64,000 nucleotides of DNA from Kappaphycus alvarezii (lineage: Eukaryota > Rhodophyta > Florideophyceae > Gigartinales > Solieriaceae): positions 806,001-870,000 of the forward strand of contig NADL03000737.1 in the NCBI GenBank assembly GCA_002205965.3, read 5' to 3'. How positions within the stretch are numbered: position 1 is the first letter of the stretch; every line of letters starts with the position of its first letter. Under the pieces are notes generated by a model. It was not told the origin of the DNA. It made no database searches and worked only from the letters and a program-made list of their open reading frames with translations. Positions 12,785 through 24,023 of the stretch are shown piece by piece. A program made the position numbers and the translations under genes.

Positions 12785-15557
12785 TTTGGGACTCCAAGTT
12801 CCCATCACTGTGTTCAAGATGTCGAATATGATGTGTAGGAACGATATTAATTGTGAAATAACTGGCATATCTAAATATATGGAAGGGAAATTATTCAAAT
12901 TGCGAGCGACTTTCAGCTTGAAATATACGGAATGTCTATTTTATGTTCAAATCATGTAGAAAAGCAAGAACTCAAGTTGATCAATGCTACTCAATTAGAA
13001 CAGGGAAATAATTACGCAACTAGACCCATCTGGAAGCAATGTATCACTAGTCTAGATTTAGCCCCTGACATTTTGAGCATTTATTTTTGTTTTCTATTGC
13101 GTTTAAATGCAATGGATTTTCTCAAATTATGCTCATAAATTTTGTAAAACTTTCATTGATGCGCAGCACATGACTTTATATACTTTGCTATTAAACTGTT
13201 CAGTCATTCAGTACGATTTGGGTCATAGATTTCATTAAAGTTAAAGTTTTAGCAAGGGAAAGTAGCAAGAAAAGAGGGGCTCATTAAGAAAATGTCTAAA
13301 TTCACTCACCAATAATTATAATTCAAGGCAAAAGAGAATAGTGTACCAGGAGTTAAAGACGTAGAATTTGTATCAGAGTGGATAGAGGCCGTTTGCAGGA
13401 CGTTTCATGATCATCTGTGTCCATATTCTACAACAATGACACCGGATTTGTACTTTCCATGGTATTTATCCTGAAATATTGCAGCAGAGCTCTTCACGGG
13501 ATGCTTAAATGAAAACGGATTAATAAAGAGATTTCATTCCAATTCTAACAGAAAGTACTCTAGGTGAATTCGTGCCTACTACCATTAAGTAATCTCGGTA
13601 CTATATCCAAACCTGAACAGACCCGAAGTCTTGTTGTTCAAATCATCTGACTCCCATCTTTGACTTGACTCGTTAGCAGGAGGAAGCCACTCATTGGATC
13701 AAATTTTGGCCTAAAACGTCTGTAATTTTTACAATTACTACTTTGCTGCTACTGAATTTGTTTACTCCGCCGTCTTACGTAGGCCTTTCTTAGCTGACTA
13801 GTATTCATACCTACCTGGCCATTTAGGCCGTAAAAGAAACAGCCACCCCTGTATTGATTCTGAACTATACTCATAATCTTCGCCTCTGTAACTCTTTTAC
13901 AACAGCAACTTTGGAAATAGCTACGTTTACTCGTTCAGAATTGCCCTTTTCCCATCTTCACCATATATGACATTACCCATTTATTTTCGCCTCTGGTATT
14001 TACGCAAGTTTGACGCTCCGGACTCCAACGTCTCTGTTCACATAGTATTTTCAAAATTGTAGTTGGTGGAAATAAAGTACTCTAGTCTCCAAAGAAGATA
14101 ATGAGCCTTGCTGTACTGTACCATTGCATCTCGCTTGTTGTGCGGTTTTGCGCTCATAGTTTAATAGGTTCTTGTAATCATATTCTTCGAAAGTTAATTG
14201 CAGTTGATGAGTCGCGGTTCGGTAAACCCCTTGGAATAATTGCATTGTCCATCCGCTGAATGAAGAAACCTTGTTCTATCACTCCAACTTGTCCTCGCCA
14301 TCGACGAGCTACATTACTGCATCGAAACGTGTTTCAAATGAAGATATAGAACAGACTCTTTGTGAGCTCTGGTATGTGTGAGATGGTTTGCTTATTTTGT
14401 AACAGGACACCATATCACCAAGGGAACACTTGTGAATCATGTGTAGATTGCACTAAAATTTAGAAAATGCTGGGCAATGAAAAGCATATGTCGGGACACT
14501 ATTCTTATCCTGACCAGTGCTGCAACGTTAGTGGCTCCCATGGGTTGAGGAAATGTTCTCATATTATGCCAAGAGCCCTTTGTTGACGGGAAGAAAAATG
14601 GCGGTAATCGTGCGGTATCATAACCCATTTTCCTGATTTTACCGAGAAAACATCGATAGACAATTGTCCCCACAGCTTCTGGGACGGGTTGTAGAGAAGT
14701 CAAACCCCTAAAATGTGTTGGACATTAGCATGCAGTGACTATTCCGGCTATTGTGAGAGGGGTCGGGCGGATATTGAGATTGGTAAATCTCCTGGTATAC
14801 ACGAAAATAGGTCAGGCCCAGGTTGACGACGGATCACATCCGAAGTTGAGTTATACTTTTATAAAAATCTGCCAGGCTCTGACACCGATTTTGTTTCAAG
14901 TGATTTTTTAATCAGAAACGAATTTAATTCTTGACGGATCGCATGGATTGAAATGCTGGTAGGACGATTATTGAAGTTGCAAAAAAGGATATTCCACGCG
15001 CCCGAACCAACTGCTTTGCTCATTGTTTGAGGCTTTGTATCGTACTACAATGAATGTGAGGTGATCGCCGTTCCTTGTAAACAGAATACTGGTTCCAAAT
15101 TGAATGCTTTAGCCTGGATTGGTTCCTTTTGCTGCTGATGTGTTTTGAGACAATTGCATAAGTTTTGCGGCAGGGCAATTCTGCTATGTATACAACAACT
15201 GGGGAGTTGCATGCTTGGAAGCAAATTCGGATCCTAGCGTTACAGGCTAGCTCCCCGAATCTAAATGAGGTTGCAAAATGTTTGGCGTTGAATGGCCTGC
15301 AGATCTACAGCCGGAACGAGTTGCGTGATTCCGGATTTGGAAAAAGCACTAACAAAAGAGATGGTTGATTCCGTTTCAAATTGTCACTCACTGGCGGTTT
15401 CCGACACTATTCAATCAATGGGATGGACTGTTGCGAAAAAGCAAAGGGGCATTTGCTGTGCACGACTCAAGAGTGTTGTTTCACGGGCCCTGAGTGCGTC
15501 GCGTCAGCAACACCGAATCAAAGCAGGCAAGCGGGGTCTGTCGACGGATCAGCAGCG

Positions 15558-15580
15558 TACTGTATGTTCAGTACAGTATG
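15558..15580. repeat. TACTGTA...TACAGTA inverted pair
   Basis: GTACTGTA and TACAGTA separated by a few bases, a variant of the GTACA palindrome. Confidence 0.6.
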
Positions 15581-15717
15581 CAACAGCGCGGGGGTGGATG
15601 TGAGAGCAATGCGTGGGACACACGAAAGACTGGTGTGAGGGTGTCGTTGTCGATAGAGTGTATGTGCGGATCAGCGTCGGGATTGGCAGCGATATCATAG
15701 ATCCGCAGTTTGCAAGA

Positions 15718-15760
15718 CTGTACTGTACAATAGATATACAGTACAATAGTACTGTACAGT
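15718..15760. repeat. GTACA/TGTAC cluster, both orientations
   Basis: Alternating TACTGTAC and TACAGTAC units over about 43 bases, with a further copy at about 15921-15936. Confidence 0.75.
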
Positions 15761-16347
15761 TGAATTATTCATACTGGCAGGCGGCACGGTGCGTATTCTG
15801 ACGGTATACATTTTTGGGGTGCAGATGTGGATGGACGTAGCGTAATGCCAGACACACGCTCGGGCGGAGAGCATCGCGAGTCGGTCTCCACGTCCAAGGG
15901 CTGTACGCGTCCACAACAACTACTGTACACTACTGTCCCGTACTTGTCAATGGTAGACGTACGCAACGGCCACACGTATATTCGGCAAAACTTTGGGCCA
16001 TGTGCGGCGGGGTTGAAAATGTCAAGCGCGGTTGCGTTTGAATGGGATTATTGTAATCACGCGAGCGTTGCTCATCCCTCTTGTCAACTTTTCTTCTTCA
16101 ACTGAGTACTTTTGCTACATTAAAAAAGACAAGGCGAGTGCTGTCGTCTATATCGTAAAACACAAACAAACAAACCAAACCAAACCTCAACATCCTCCGC
16201 AGCAATCCACCGACCAGCCACCGCGTCACCGCGCCACCGCCACCAAACGCAGGGTGTACATCTCTCCAACACCCCCCAAAAAAAAACGGTAGCCCCACAC
16301 GCACCCCAAATCGCAGCCCTCCCCCCCTCACCCTCACCGCCTGCAAA

Positions 16348-16988
16348 CTATGATACATTCCCCCGACCATCAAGACCACCATCAACGTTTGCTCTTCCCC
16401 TTTCCTCTCTTTCCAACCACGGAAACCGGAACCTCTGTTTGATAATACGACAAATCGACCCTCCCCCTCCACCCTCCTTGACGACATTACGTCCACCGCC
16501 CCCCGAAAAGTCCATCTTATCATTATCAAATACCAGTCCCACAGCACCACCTCCCAGACTAACCACCTCCCCCCATCTCTCTCTGCACAGCGTTCACACA
16601 ACACACCACCCCCCTTGACAGCCACCATACTAGCTACTGCGAAACCACAGCGTCCACACAAAGCCGCGATAACACTTCTCGATACAATAGGAGCTGCATA
16701 TTCAGCATTCCAATCCTTCCTTTTCGAAGAGGAGGAGGAGGACGACGAAGGGTGAGACTTGGATGAAGTGGCTCTGCCACGTGCGTTGCTATCCCCATTG
16801 GTGTTGTTGTTGTTGTTTTTGTTGTTGTGAGCATGTGAATCGGACGGATGTGCGCCTGGTGGATGGTGTGTTTGACTGTGATGGAGACAGGTGGAGCAGA
16901 GTGCAGAGGCGGTGGGCGTGTGCCAGTGTGTGGCTTCGGCTCGTTCGCAACGTGAACACAATGCACGCAGGTTTAGGAGGCGCGGCAT
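16348..16988 (-). CDS. Double GATA-like zinc-finger protein, one apparent frameshift
   Basis: The ATG at 16988 (reverse strand) opens a Cys-rich protein with two C-X2-C-X16-C-X2-C clusters: CSRC...CSTC near the N-terminus and CGRC...CERC about 100 residues later. Both carry LC immediately before the last C-X2-C, as in GATA fingers, and the first has a Thr-x-Trp where GATA has T-P-x-W. The spacing of 16 is one shorter than the commonest GATA loop, so these are GATA-like, not certain GATA. A linker holds Asn, Ser and Lys/Arg tracts. In a run of six G (reverse strand, about 16571-16576) coding character moves to the -1 frame and ends at 16348, giving about 213 residues. Without the shift a less natural frame runs on to 16098. 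Probably a transcription factor, or another zinc-binding protein. Confidence 0.55.
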
Positions 16989-17960
16989 TTGGGGTGTGCA
17001 TGTTTGTGGATGCCTGCGTAGTATATAGTGCAAACAGGGCAGTGTGCGTGTGAGCGAGAGTGCGTTTTGAGGCGGGATCACGTGGGTATGGAGAGAGAGA
17101 GAGGGGGGAACGAAGGTGGGAGGAAGGGGGTGGGTAGTGTGGAGTGTTTGTGTGTGTAGGGGAAGATTGGGTTGGTTTTGGGATTTAACGGGGGGGGTGG
17201 TTGGGGTCGGCGGACACGTGGTGCAGGGTGAATGGCAGTGAAATTTGGGAGGTGGCAAATATCTCGGGATCGGGATTGGGGATCGGGATTTGGTGTCGGT
17301 TGACAGGGGGTGGGTATTTTGGCGGATATTTTTTTTTGGATGTGTGCGGTTTTGGGAAAAGGGGGGTTGTGGACGCCGTCGGAGCCATTGTGAAAGATTT
17401 GAATGGATGGCGAAAGTCGAGGCGCTACATGGACACATCTGATGCTTATCTCCGTGTTTCCCGCCTTTTCCACTAGTGTACAGTACAGTACAGTACAGTA
17501 CATACAGTATAACTGTCCCGTCCGACTCTGCCTCGACTCCACCGCCACATTTTATTTACTATATCTTGCGTTTCCCTGTCTCGAAGCGAAAGGGCCTGAG
17601 CGATTCCTTCCGCCTTTATCTTTATCCTCCATCACCCACCCGTCCCCAGTGTGTGACCCTAATCATCTACCTCCATCCCATATAATCACACAACATGCCG
17701 CTCATCACCCTCCCCTTCCCAACGCTTCCCCGTTCCGCACCCCCACTGTCACCCACCACAAATCAATGCAACATCCAACCACTCCCCCAACCCCCCACAA
17801 TAACTTATCATCGATAACAACAACCAAAAAAACCAACATAAAACTCCCTACTGACAAAAATGCAATCCCCCTCCCCACAACATCCACATATTCCCCCCTC
17901 CCTTCCCCCCACCCCGCCCTTTCACCCCCTCCCCAAACTCAACCCTACCACTACTTTCCA
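16989..17960. promoter_or_regulatory. Divergent promoter between zinc-finger and GT61 genes
   Basis: About 970 bases separate two divergent ATGs. The left half is C-rich on the minus strand and the right half is C-rich on the plus strand, so the strand bias flips between the genes. A GTACA array at 17477-17512 sits close to the switch. I see no gene inside. Confidence 0.6.
17477..17512. repeat. Perfect GTACA array in divergent promoter
   Basis: About five consecutive GTACA units followed by a degenerate one, placed near the midpoint of a bidirectional promoter. Confidence 0.85.
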
Positions 17961-19849
17961 ATGCCCTCTTTTCTCTTCCGCCCACGCACCGTGCGTCCCC
18001 GTCCCACACGCCCCCGCTCCGACCAATACTCCCGCAACTACCGCAACTACTATCTCCGCGATTCCTCACCCACCAAAAAGCGCACCCCACACCGCCACAG
18101 GTACCTCCCGCTCTTCCTCTACTCTCTCGTCGCTTGCCTCATAGCCGCAAAATGCCTTTGGCCTCGCGTCAAAACCAACTGGGTATCGCATGTCACACCC
18201 CATACCAACAACGCGCAACTCAGTGACCACGCTACCATTGAACACCCCGCTGTCTTAGGATCAGGGGAGAATGCGGCTGTGGGTGAGACGCGTGCGGAAA
18301 AGTGGCCGGTGGGGGGTGGTGACCCGGGTATGAGGCCCCCGCAGTTTGGGGTGGCGGGGGAACGCGATATCAATGCAAAGGATGCGGTCAAGGTGTTGGA
18401 CCATGTCTTGTTGGGCGGTGATGACGAGTTGGATGTCACGGAAGGGGGAGTCATGTCCCGTGCCGCTCGTGTCAGGTTGAGGGATGGTGTCGAGGGCAGA
18501 CATCATGCGTTGAGGGATGTGTCGATGGGCGAGAAGGGCACCAGGACGTGTTATCATTCGAGTGCCACGGGAGATGGGGTGTGTGTGCATGTCCCGTTTT
18601 GTGTGCGTCATGTCAGTATTGTTTATATGGGCGCTCGGTTGAGATGTGGCGCTTATAGTAATAAGCAGGGAAAGTTGGGGACCTTGTCGATGGGGAGATG
18701 TGTCGAGTTGGAGAGGGATGTGGAGGGTGTGGGGAGGTGGAACAGGTGGAACATAAGGAGGAGGCATGGTTGGAGTCATTGCAGAGGGAGGGGAATGTGC
18801 TGTGGTTTGAGGGCGATAGCGTGTTTATCCGCATGGGCAAGCGCTGCAAGAATGTGATGCACTTTGCAGAGCGTGTGTTTCTGGTGCATCATATTTTGCA
18901 CCATCCGGAGCGCTTTGGGATGGGAGCGGTGAGCAATGTGGTGATTGCGGCGGATGAGGAGGTGGCGCGGAAGATTCGGTACACAAAGTCGTGGCATCAC
19001 GGGCTGTTAGCGGCTGTAGTGTACCCGAATCGGATCTTGTATAGCCACAAGGCGGTAAGGGATGTGGTAAGTGAGTTGCCGCAACGGGAGGGTGAGATAC
19101 GAGTGTTTGTGCCAGGTGGCGGGATATGGGAGGTGGCAAAGGGACGGCTTGTGCCTTGCTTTCGGCGTGCGGCGTTGGCGGGTGGGTTGAGATCGCAGTT
19201 GTTTTTGTCGGAGGATGTGTATCCTGGGGTGGTGGATGCCATGGCGACAATGTCACGGACGCGATATTTTGACGCGGATGTGTTTCGGACGCAGTTGTAC
19301 CGATCGTTGGGATATGCGGGAGTGCCGCGGATGAGGAAGGAGATTGTATACTTGCACCGGGCGTCGACGCGGTCGTTTAGTGCGGGGGCGTTGGCGGTGT
19401 TTGAGGACAAGGTGCGCGAGGTGGGACGGGCGGGAGGGTTTTCGTACCGGATGGTGGATGTGGCCGGGATGACATTTCCGCAGCAAGTGGAGGCTGTGAT
19501 GGGGGCGGGGGTTGTGGTGGGCATTCATGGGATGCAAATGTTGAATGTGATGTTTTTGTCGAGCGGTGCAGGGGTAGTGGAGATTTTCCCGTATGGATTC
19601 AAAAACGGGATGTTTGACGGGGGCAGCGGGGCGGGATTGTTTTACAAGGCGCATGAAATTGTGCGAGGGGAGGACTTTGAAGGAGTGAGCAAGTTTAAAG
19701 GAGGTGTGGAGGAATGTATACGAGTGAATGGGGAGTGCAGAGAGTGGTACCAGTCGGATGGTCGAAAGTTGGAATTTGACGAGCTGGATGCGGCGGCGGT
19801 AGGAAATTTGGTGCAGCAGGCGATGACACACGCGGGAAAGTGGATGTAA
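17961..19849 (+). CDS. GT61-family (DUF563) glycosyltransferase, type II membrane protein
   Basis: Probable Golgi glycosyltransferase. From the ATG at 17961 there is an Arg-rich cytosolic tail (1-47), one membrane anchor (about 48-67), a stem, then a catalytic region. The family signature of GT61 is visible near the C-terminus: GIHGMQMLNVMF (from 19520) followed by VVEIFP, matching the usual HGAxLxNxxFxxxxxxxxEIxP pattern with Ala replaced by Met. GT61 members include plant beta-xylosyl- and arabinosyltransferases and animal O-GlcNAc (EOGT-like) enzymes, and the donor cannot be predicted here. The N-terminal half lies in one frame and the rest in the -1 frame; they join at a GGGG run near 18731-18734. 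One missing G restores a single protein of about 629 residues. The 5' leader is C-rich. Its 3' end converges with the next gene, 125 bases away. Confidence 0.8.
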
Positions 19850-19974
19850 GACCGAGTCGGAGACCAATGCAAAGGTATGTGATGGAAAGGAGCGGATGAG
19901 AAGGATGCGACACGACTTGGTGCGGTACGACGCGGACTTGATGTTGCAAAGAGTGTCGGGCGGACGGCAGCGGG

Positions 19975-20545
19975 TCATGTACGCCCCGTTTGCTTGGCGA
20001 CCTCATCTAGGTCGGCCATTGCACGATCCTCTTCATTTTCATCATCCGGCTCATCGTAGACATCACTAGGCATCATAAACGGACTGGCCATGGTTGACAT
20101 GTACTCACCATGGGCGACATGCTCTGCGATATGCTCCTCGGCCTCTGCCAAACCGGCCTCATAAATCTCCCTACTCTCCTCCAACAAATCCCTATGCGCC
20201 CTATCATCATCTTCCAAATCAACGGCCAAACCAACCTCATCCATGATACGCTCCAAGGTAGTAATCTGCAATGACAAGCATCGGCCATATCACTCATAGC
20301 TTTTCTAGTAGCCTCTGCCTCCCTGACACGGGCAGCGTCTGCTTGTTGGTGTGCAATCTCCTTATCCTTCTCTGCGCGCATCATTTGTAAGACGAATTGA
20401 CGTTGCTTGTCTCGTTGACGTTGGCGGAGAGCTTGGATGGTCTCGCCTTTTGTGGGGGAGATATCGGGTGGAGCGGGAGAGCCTGAGGCTGGTGGGGGCC
20501 TAGGGGCGCGCTGCGTCGATTGCCGGAGAAAAACCCGCGCATCAT
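19975..20545 (-). CDS. Acidic coiled-coil protein, two apparent frameshifts; ESCRT-III-like at best
   Basis: Starts at an ATG-ATG pair (20545/20542, reverse strand) after a C-rich leader. It opens with a Pro-rich segment, then a long Gln/Arg/Glu-rich helix (KGETIQALRQRQRDKQRQF...), a second helix with LERIMDEVGLAVDLEDD, and an acidic tail (DEPDDENEEDRAMADLDE). Three successive frames are used, each reached by a -1 step: one at a CCCC run near 20514 and one near 20278. At the second step TTGCAG also resembles a splice acceptor, but no matching donor is obvious. About 190 residues in total. Small size, coiled coils and an acidic C-terminal element recall Snf7/CHMP ESCRT-III subunits, but the N-terminal core does not match well. 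Unassigned. Confidence 0.55.
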
Positions 20546-21282
20546 TGGGCGTGGGCGAGGGTTGGGGGAGGAGGAAAGAGTTGGGGAGGGGAAGGGGATG
20601 GGTGAAGGGGTGGGTGGGTTGGTTGCGTGGTGCTTGCGTGGCAGACTGTTGTCGAATGGTTCTTTGTGTTGTACTGTACGGTATAGTACAGTACAGTACA
20701 GTACAGTACAACTGTAGTTGTGGGACGGTTCCACGTGTAGGTTGAATAGAGTAGAGTAGAGTGGTGAGGTGGCGTGCCTCACGACATGTATTCTTTTTTT
20801 AGACCAATGACCAATGACCAATGACCAATGTTCCATTTGCTTGCTTGATCCCAAAGACATTAAAATTTCTTGCTCTCCTCCCACCTCCTTCATCCTCACG
20901 ACACGAAATCCGTTGCCTCACCCGCTCCCTCCCCCGCTCTCCATTCCATTCCACCCCCCACCCTCCCCACTCTCACCAAACTTCCTTGCATTCCCTATAG
21001 GTTACAAACATTGCACTCTACCCCCCCACCCGAAATCACCCATCAACACCAAAAAACTACCTCGCCCTCGCCCCACCCACACCACGTAAAACAAATTCTC
21101 GTCAACCACCGCATCACCACATCACCGCCTCAATGCAATCCACACAATAACAACACATACACCCAAAAGACAAACTCCACGCCCATTTCATTTCCATCCT
21201 TGATTTCTCCTACCAAACTAAAACAAATCACACCCCCACCCTCACCCCTCCCTCCCCCTCCCCACCCTAAACTCCCAGAGCA
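20546..21282. promoter_or_regulatory. Divergent promoter between coiled-coil and kinase genes
   Basis: C-rich on the minus strand at 20546-20640 and on the plus strand at 20880-21282, with a GTACA array at 20671-20714 between. A triple direct repeat of the 8-mer ACCAATG(A/T) lies at about 20802-20830. No gene is supported. Confidence 0.6.
20671..20714. repeat. GTACA array in divergent promoter
   Basis: TGTAC then about five GTACA units over 44 bases. It has the same architecture as 17477-17512. Confidence 0.85.
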
Positions 21283-23803
21283 ATGTCCGCCGACCAAGCT
21301 CCCTCCCACCCATCACAACAACCGGGCGTCGCCCGCGTAGGCAAGTATCTCATGCTCGACTTGCTCGGCGAAGGCGCCTTTGGCAAAGTTCGTATCGCCG
21401 TCGACGAAACTACAGGCAATCAATACGCCATTAAGATCATGGAAAAGTCCCACATAAAAGCAAACGAGCTCACCTTGCAAGTCCGCCGCGAAATCGCAGT
21501 CATGAAGGCCATGAGACACCGTAAGTACTCCCGTTTCAATACATACATGCCGCCATCCTCAAAATCCACCCCGTTTCGTCATCCCATCTTTGTTCTAACC
21601 CTGTATCCTGTGTCAAATCATTGCAGCAAATATTGTTAATCTGCACGAGGTTCTCACCTCATCCAAGAATCTCTACATGGTTATGGACCTTGTCACCGGT
21701 GGAGAATTGTTTGATGCCGTCGCCGCCTCGGGTAAGCTGCCTGAGGAACGTACCCGTCTCTACTTTCAACAACTCGTAGACGCTGTCGACTATTGCCATT
21801 CTCGTCGTGTCTATCACCGTGACCTCAAACCGGAGAATCTCCTCCTGTCCAGCGATCATCACACCCTTAAAATCACAGACTTTGGTCTCTCTTCTATCAA
21901 GGCTCAAAACCCTTCCACCGAATTGCTCCACACCATCATGGGTTCTCCTCATTACATTGCTCCGGAAATTATCACCTCGGCCGCAGATGGCTATGAGGGC
22001 AGCAAGGTCGACGTATGGGCCGCCGGGGTGATTCTCTTTGGCATGCTCGCGGGCTTCTTACCGTTTGACGAGCCAAACAATCGCGACCTCTACAACGCCA
22101 TTGTCCATGCCCACGTCAAATATCCCCCGCATTTTAGCTACGATGTCATCAAGTTGCTGCGCGCCATGCTTCAAAAGGACCCTGTCAAACGGCCCACCAT
22201 GGCCCAGTTGAGAAACTTTGCCTGGTTCAAAGTCAATTACGATCCCGCAATCCTGCCAGACCCGAGACATCCGCCCTCTGCCGCCGTCGCACCCCGCAGA
22301 AAGTCGAAAAAGGCCCCGCGTCATCGCTCCGACAAGGCTGCCAAGAAAAAGGCAAAGGATGGACCACGGTCTAGCAACGCTTCTGATGCTCCGCCTCTCG
22401 CCCCCGACCCTGCACACACCCTCGACAAGCACTCCGAGTCGGAAATCGACTCCAAGCCTATATCTGAGTTGTTTACAGAGTCGCGTGGCGATGCTGTGCC
22501 CCCGGTCGCTGACGAGCGGAGGACTGACCATGCCGATATAATGCCCTGTACGGACACTGTGAAAAACATGTCAGATCAGGAGAATATTGATCCCTCGCAC
22601 GTCAACCCTCAAGTCTCGAGACCAGAAGAGCCTCACCTGCAGCCGGCCGCCCTCAAGCAGCCGCTAGTCTCAACTCCACTTGCATCGCAGCATGAGCAGA
22701 GTGTCAGTAAACCGCACCAGCACCCCGACCCTCACGGAGATGCTGACGCCGCAGACGCACACTTCTCTGCATTGGGGTCACTCCAAAACTCTGTACACGT
22801 CATGACCCTGGCCCAGGGCGACGCCGATCCGGCAGAAGAGGGGTCATGGCGGCATCGGGCAGCAACGCGCGGAGCGTTGCCGGCCCTTCAGCTAACGTTG
22901 TGGAACCCATGGGGGGTTCCACAACGCCACATCGTGACCACACTGGTGAGCTCACTCCGCGCGCGGCGGTGAAACATGGTCATAACCTTGCTTTGTTTAC
23001 GTCCCCGTTGAGTCCGGAGCCGGTGCGAATGTCGTCGGGGCAGGAGGAGCGGCGGCAAGAGTCGTTGAGATATGCAGAGGGGCATGTGCCGATGACGTTT
23101 TCGACCAGTGCGTTTGAGTCGCCGGTTTCACTCAAGTCTAGTGCGTCGTTTAGCTCGCCGGCGGATGGGAGTGGTAGTGCGAAGCCGCTTTTGTCTCCGG
23201 ATTATCGCTCGCTGGTCCCGCAGTTGTTTTCTGCAAAGAGTAATACACAGGAGGGTGAAGAAAAGGAGATGACTGCGCTTGTATTGGACAATGAAGAGTC
23301 GTGTGCAGAGGGTGCGCAAAAGGACAGAGGCGTTGATGGTCCCCCGGATGAGGCTGGGGAAGCACCTCCATGTCAAAGCCTGGATGAGTGCATATTCAAG
23401 CCGATGAAATCGCTGTTTGCCCCTTTGGTTGAAAAGTCGATGGACCGGCGGGAGAATGCCAGCATGTCAGCAAGCGTATTTTGTCCCGAATTCGACTGCG
23501 AGGCCGACGGGGTCCGCAATGGTGCCTCGATAACATGGAAGTGTTTGCCGATGTAGAGGGGAGGAGGACGCAGTCGACTGTCCAAGCACTGCGCGTGGGA
23601 CCACGAGCCGCATTCTCCGCGACCTGATGCGGCAACGCGCACGCGCCACAGAGGACAAAGACGTGGATGAGACGCCAAAACCAAAGTCGATATTCGCACC
23701 ACTGGACGATAGCCTCGCGTTCAAACTTTCACCGTCAGCCGAGAATGAGGCGACAACCGCAAAGGCGCTAAAGTCACTACCGCAGGCAAAGCCGTGTGTG
23801 TGA
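21283..23803 (+). CDS. CAMK-group Ser/Thr kinase, CIPK/SnRK-like, with long tail; three apparent frameshifts
   Basis: Exon 1 (21283-21520) encodes the Gly-rich loop (LGEGAFGKV, residues 28-36), the ATP Lys (K51) and the alpha-C Glu. Splicing out 21521-21626 gives MRHPNIVNLHEVL with the frame preserved. Exon 2 holds YHRDLKPENLL (from 21812), DFG (21878) and a Ser-containing activation loop ending in APE (21959). The C-lobe ends in WFKVNYDP, much like plant CIPKs (WFKKGY). All catalytic residues are present. I could not find a NAF/FISL motif, so CBL binding is unproven; AMPK/Nim1-like is the alternative. The ~450-residue tail is Ser/Pro/acidic and passes through three further frames, each by a -1 step at a GGGG run (near 22840, 23500 and 23555). 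The end at 23803 is supported by a repeat of the motif KS(L/I)FAPL at 23407 and 23684 in different frames. Confidence 0.85.
21521..21626 (+). other. Spliceosomal intron (106 nt) in kinase
   Basis: Donor GTAAGT at 21521, acceptor TTGCAG ending at 21626, with a pyrimidine-rich 3' part. Removal joins a conserved kinase stretch exactly (MRH/PNIV), after the first base of a codon. Confidence 0.95.
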
Positions 23804-24023
23804 ATACTCGCTGCGTCGAATGCGAGACGGATAGCTTGTAGTGTAGTTTTACCGATAGACAAGACAAGAGGTTTCCAGGCCTGCATAAAATCGACACGAG
23901 GTCAGCAAACACGCCAGCCTTACTCCCCTGCAACGGCACCGGCTTCCAGTTGACATGATCACTCAAGCCGGTGTACTTTATTCATCGTCTGCGTTTGACA
24001 AGACACGCGCCGCTGCAGCTACC
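23804..24023. other. Short convergent spacer
   Basis: 220 bases between the kinase 3' end and the GT14 stop codon. Nothing recognisable. Confidence 0.5.

Larger units (their letters stand above)
5455..15160. other. AT-rich gene desert, about 9.7 kb
   Basis: Composition shifts sharply to AT-rich at about 5.4 kb and returns near 15.1 kb. No open frame exceeds 88 codons on either strand. None has recognisable motifs, and there are no C-rich leaders. I found only two short tandem duplications and isolated TGTAC units near 5942 and 14112. It may be heavily decayed transposon DNA or a structural region. Confidence 0.6.
15161..16347. other. Island edge, no gene recognised
   Basis: GC content rises here. 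Several overlapping frames of 60-100 codons exist, but none shows domain-like composition or a C-rich leader. Three GTACA clusters lie inside. The right end (about 16100-16347) is the 3' flank of the minus-strand zinc-finger gene. Confidence 0.45.

Noticed and set aside
14437-14703. 88-codon minus-strand frame in the AT-rich desert
   Set aside because: Longest frame there and of fair composition, but no motif, no leader, and not beyond chance for 9.7 kb.
16098-17438. A 446-codon minus-strand frame
   Set aside because: Only its middle (from 16988) looks coding. The first 150 codons are C-rich leader, and after the G6 run the neighbouring frame has more natural composition.
17403-17960. N-terminal extension of the GT61 frame
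   Set aside because: It runs through the GTACA array and C-rich leader; the membrane-anchored protein starts naturally at 17961.
20260-20285. TTGCAG as an intron acceptor in the coiled-coil gene
   Set aside because: No matching GT donor restores the frame; a single missing base fits better, though not proven.
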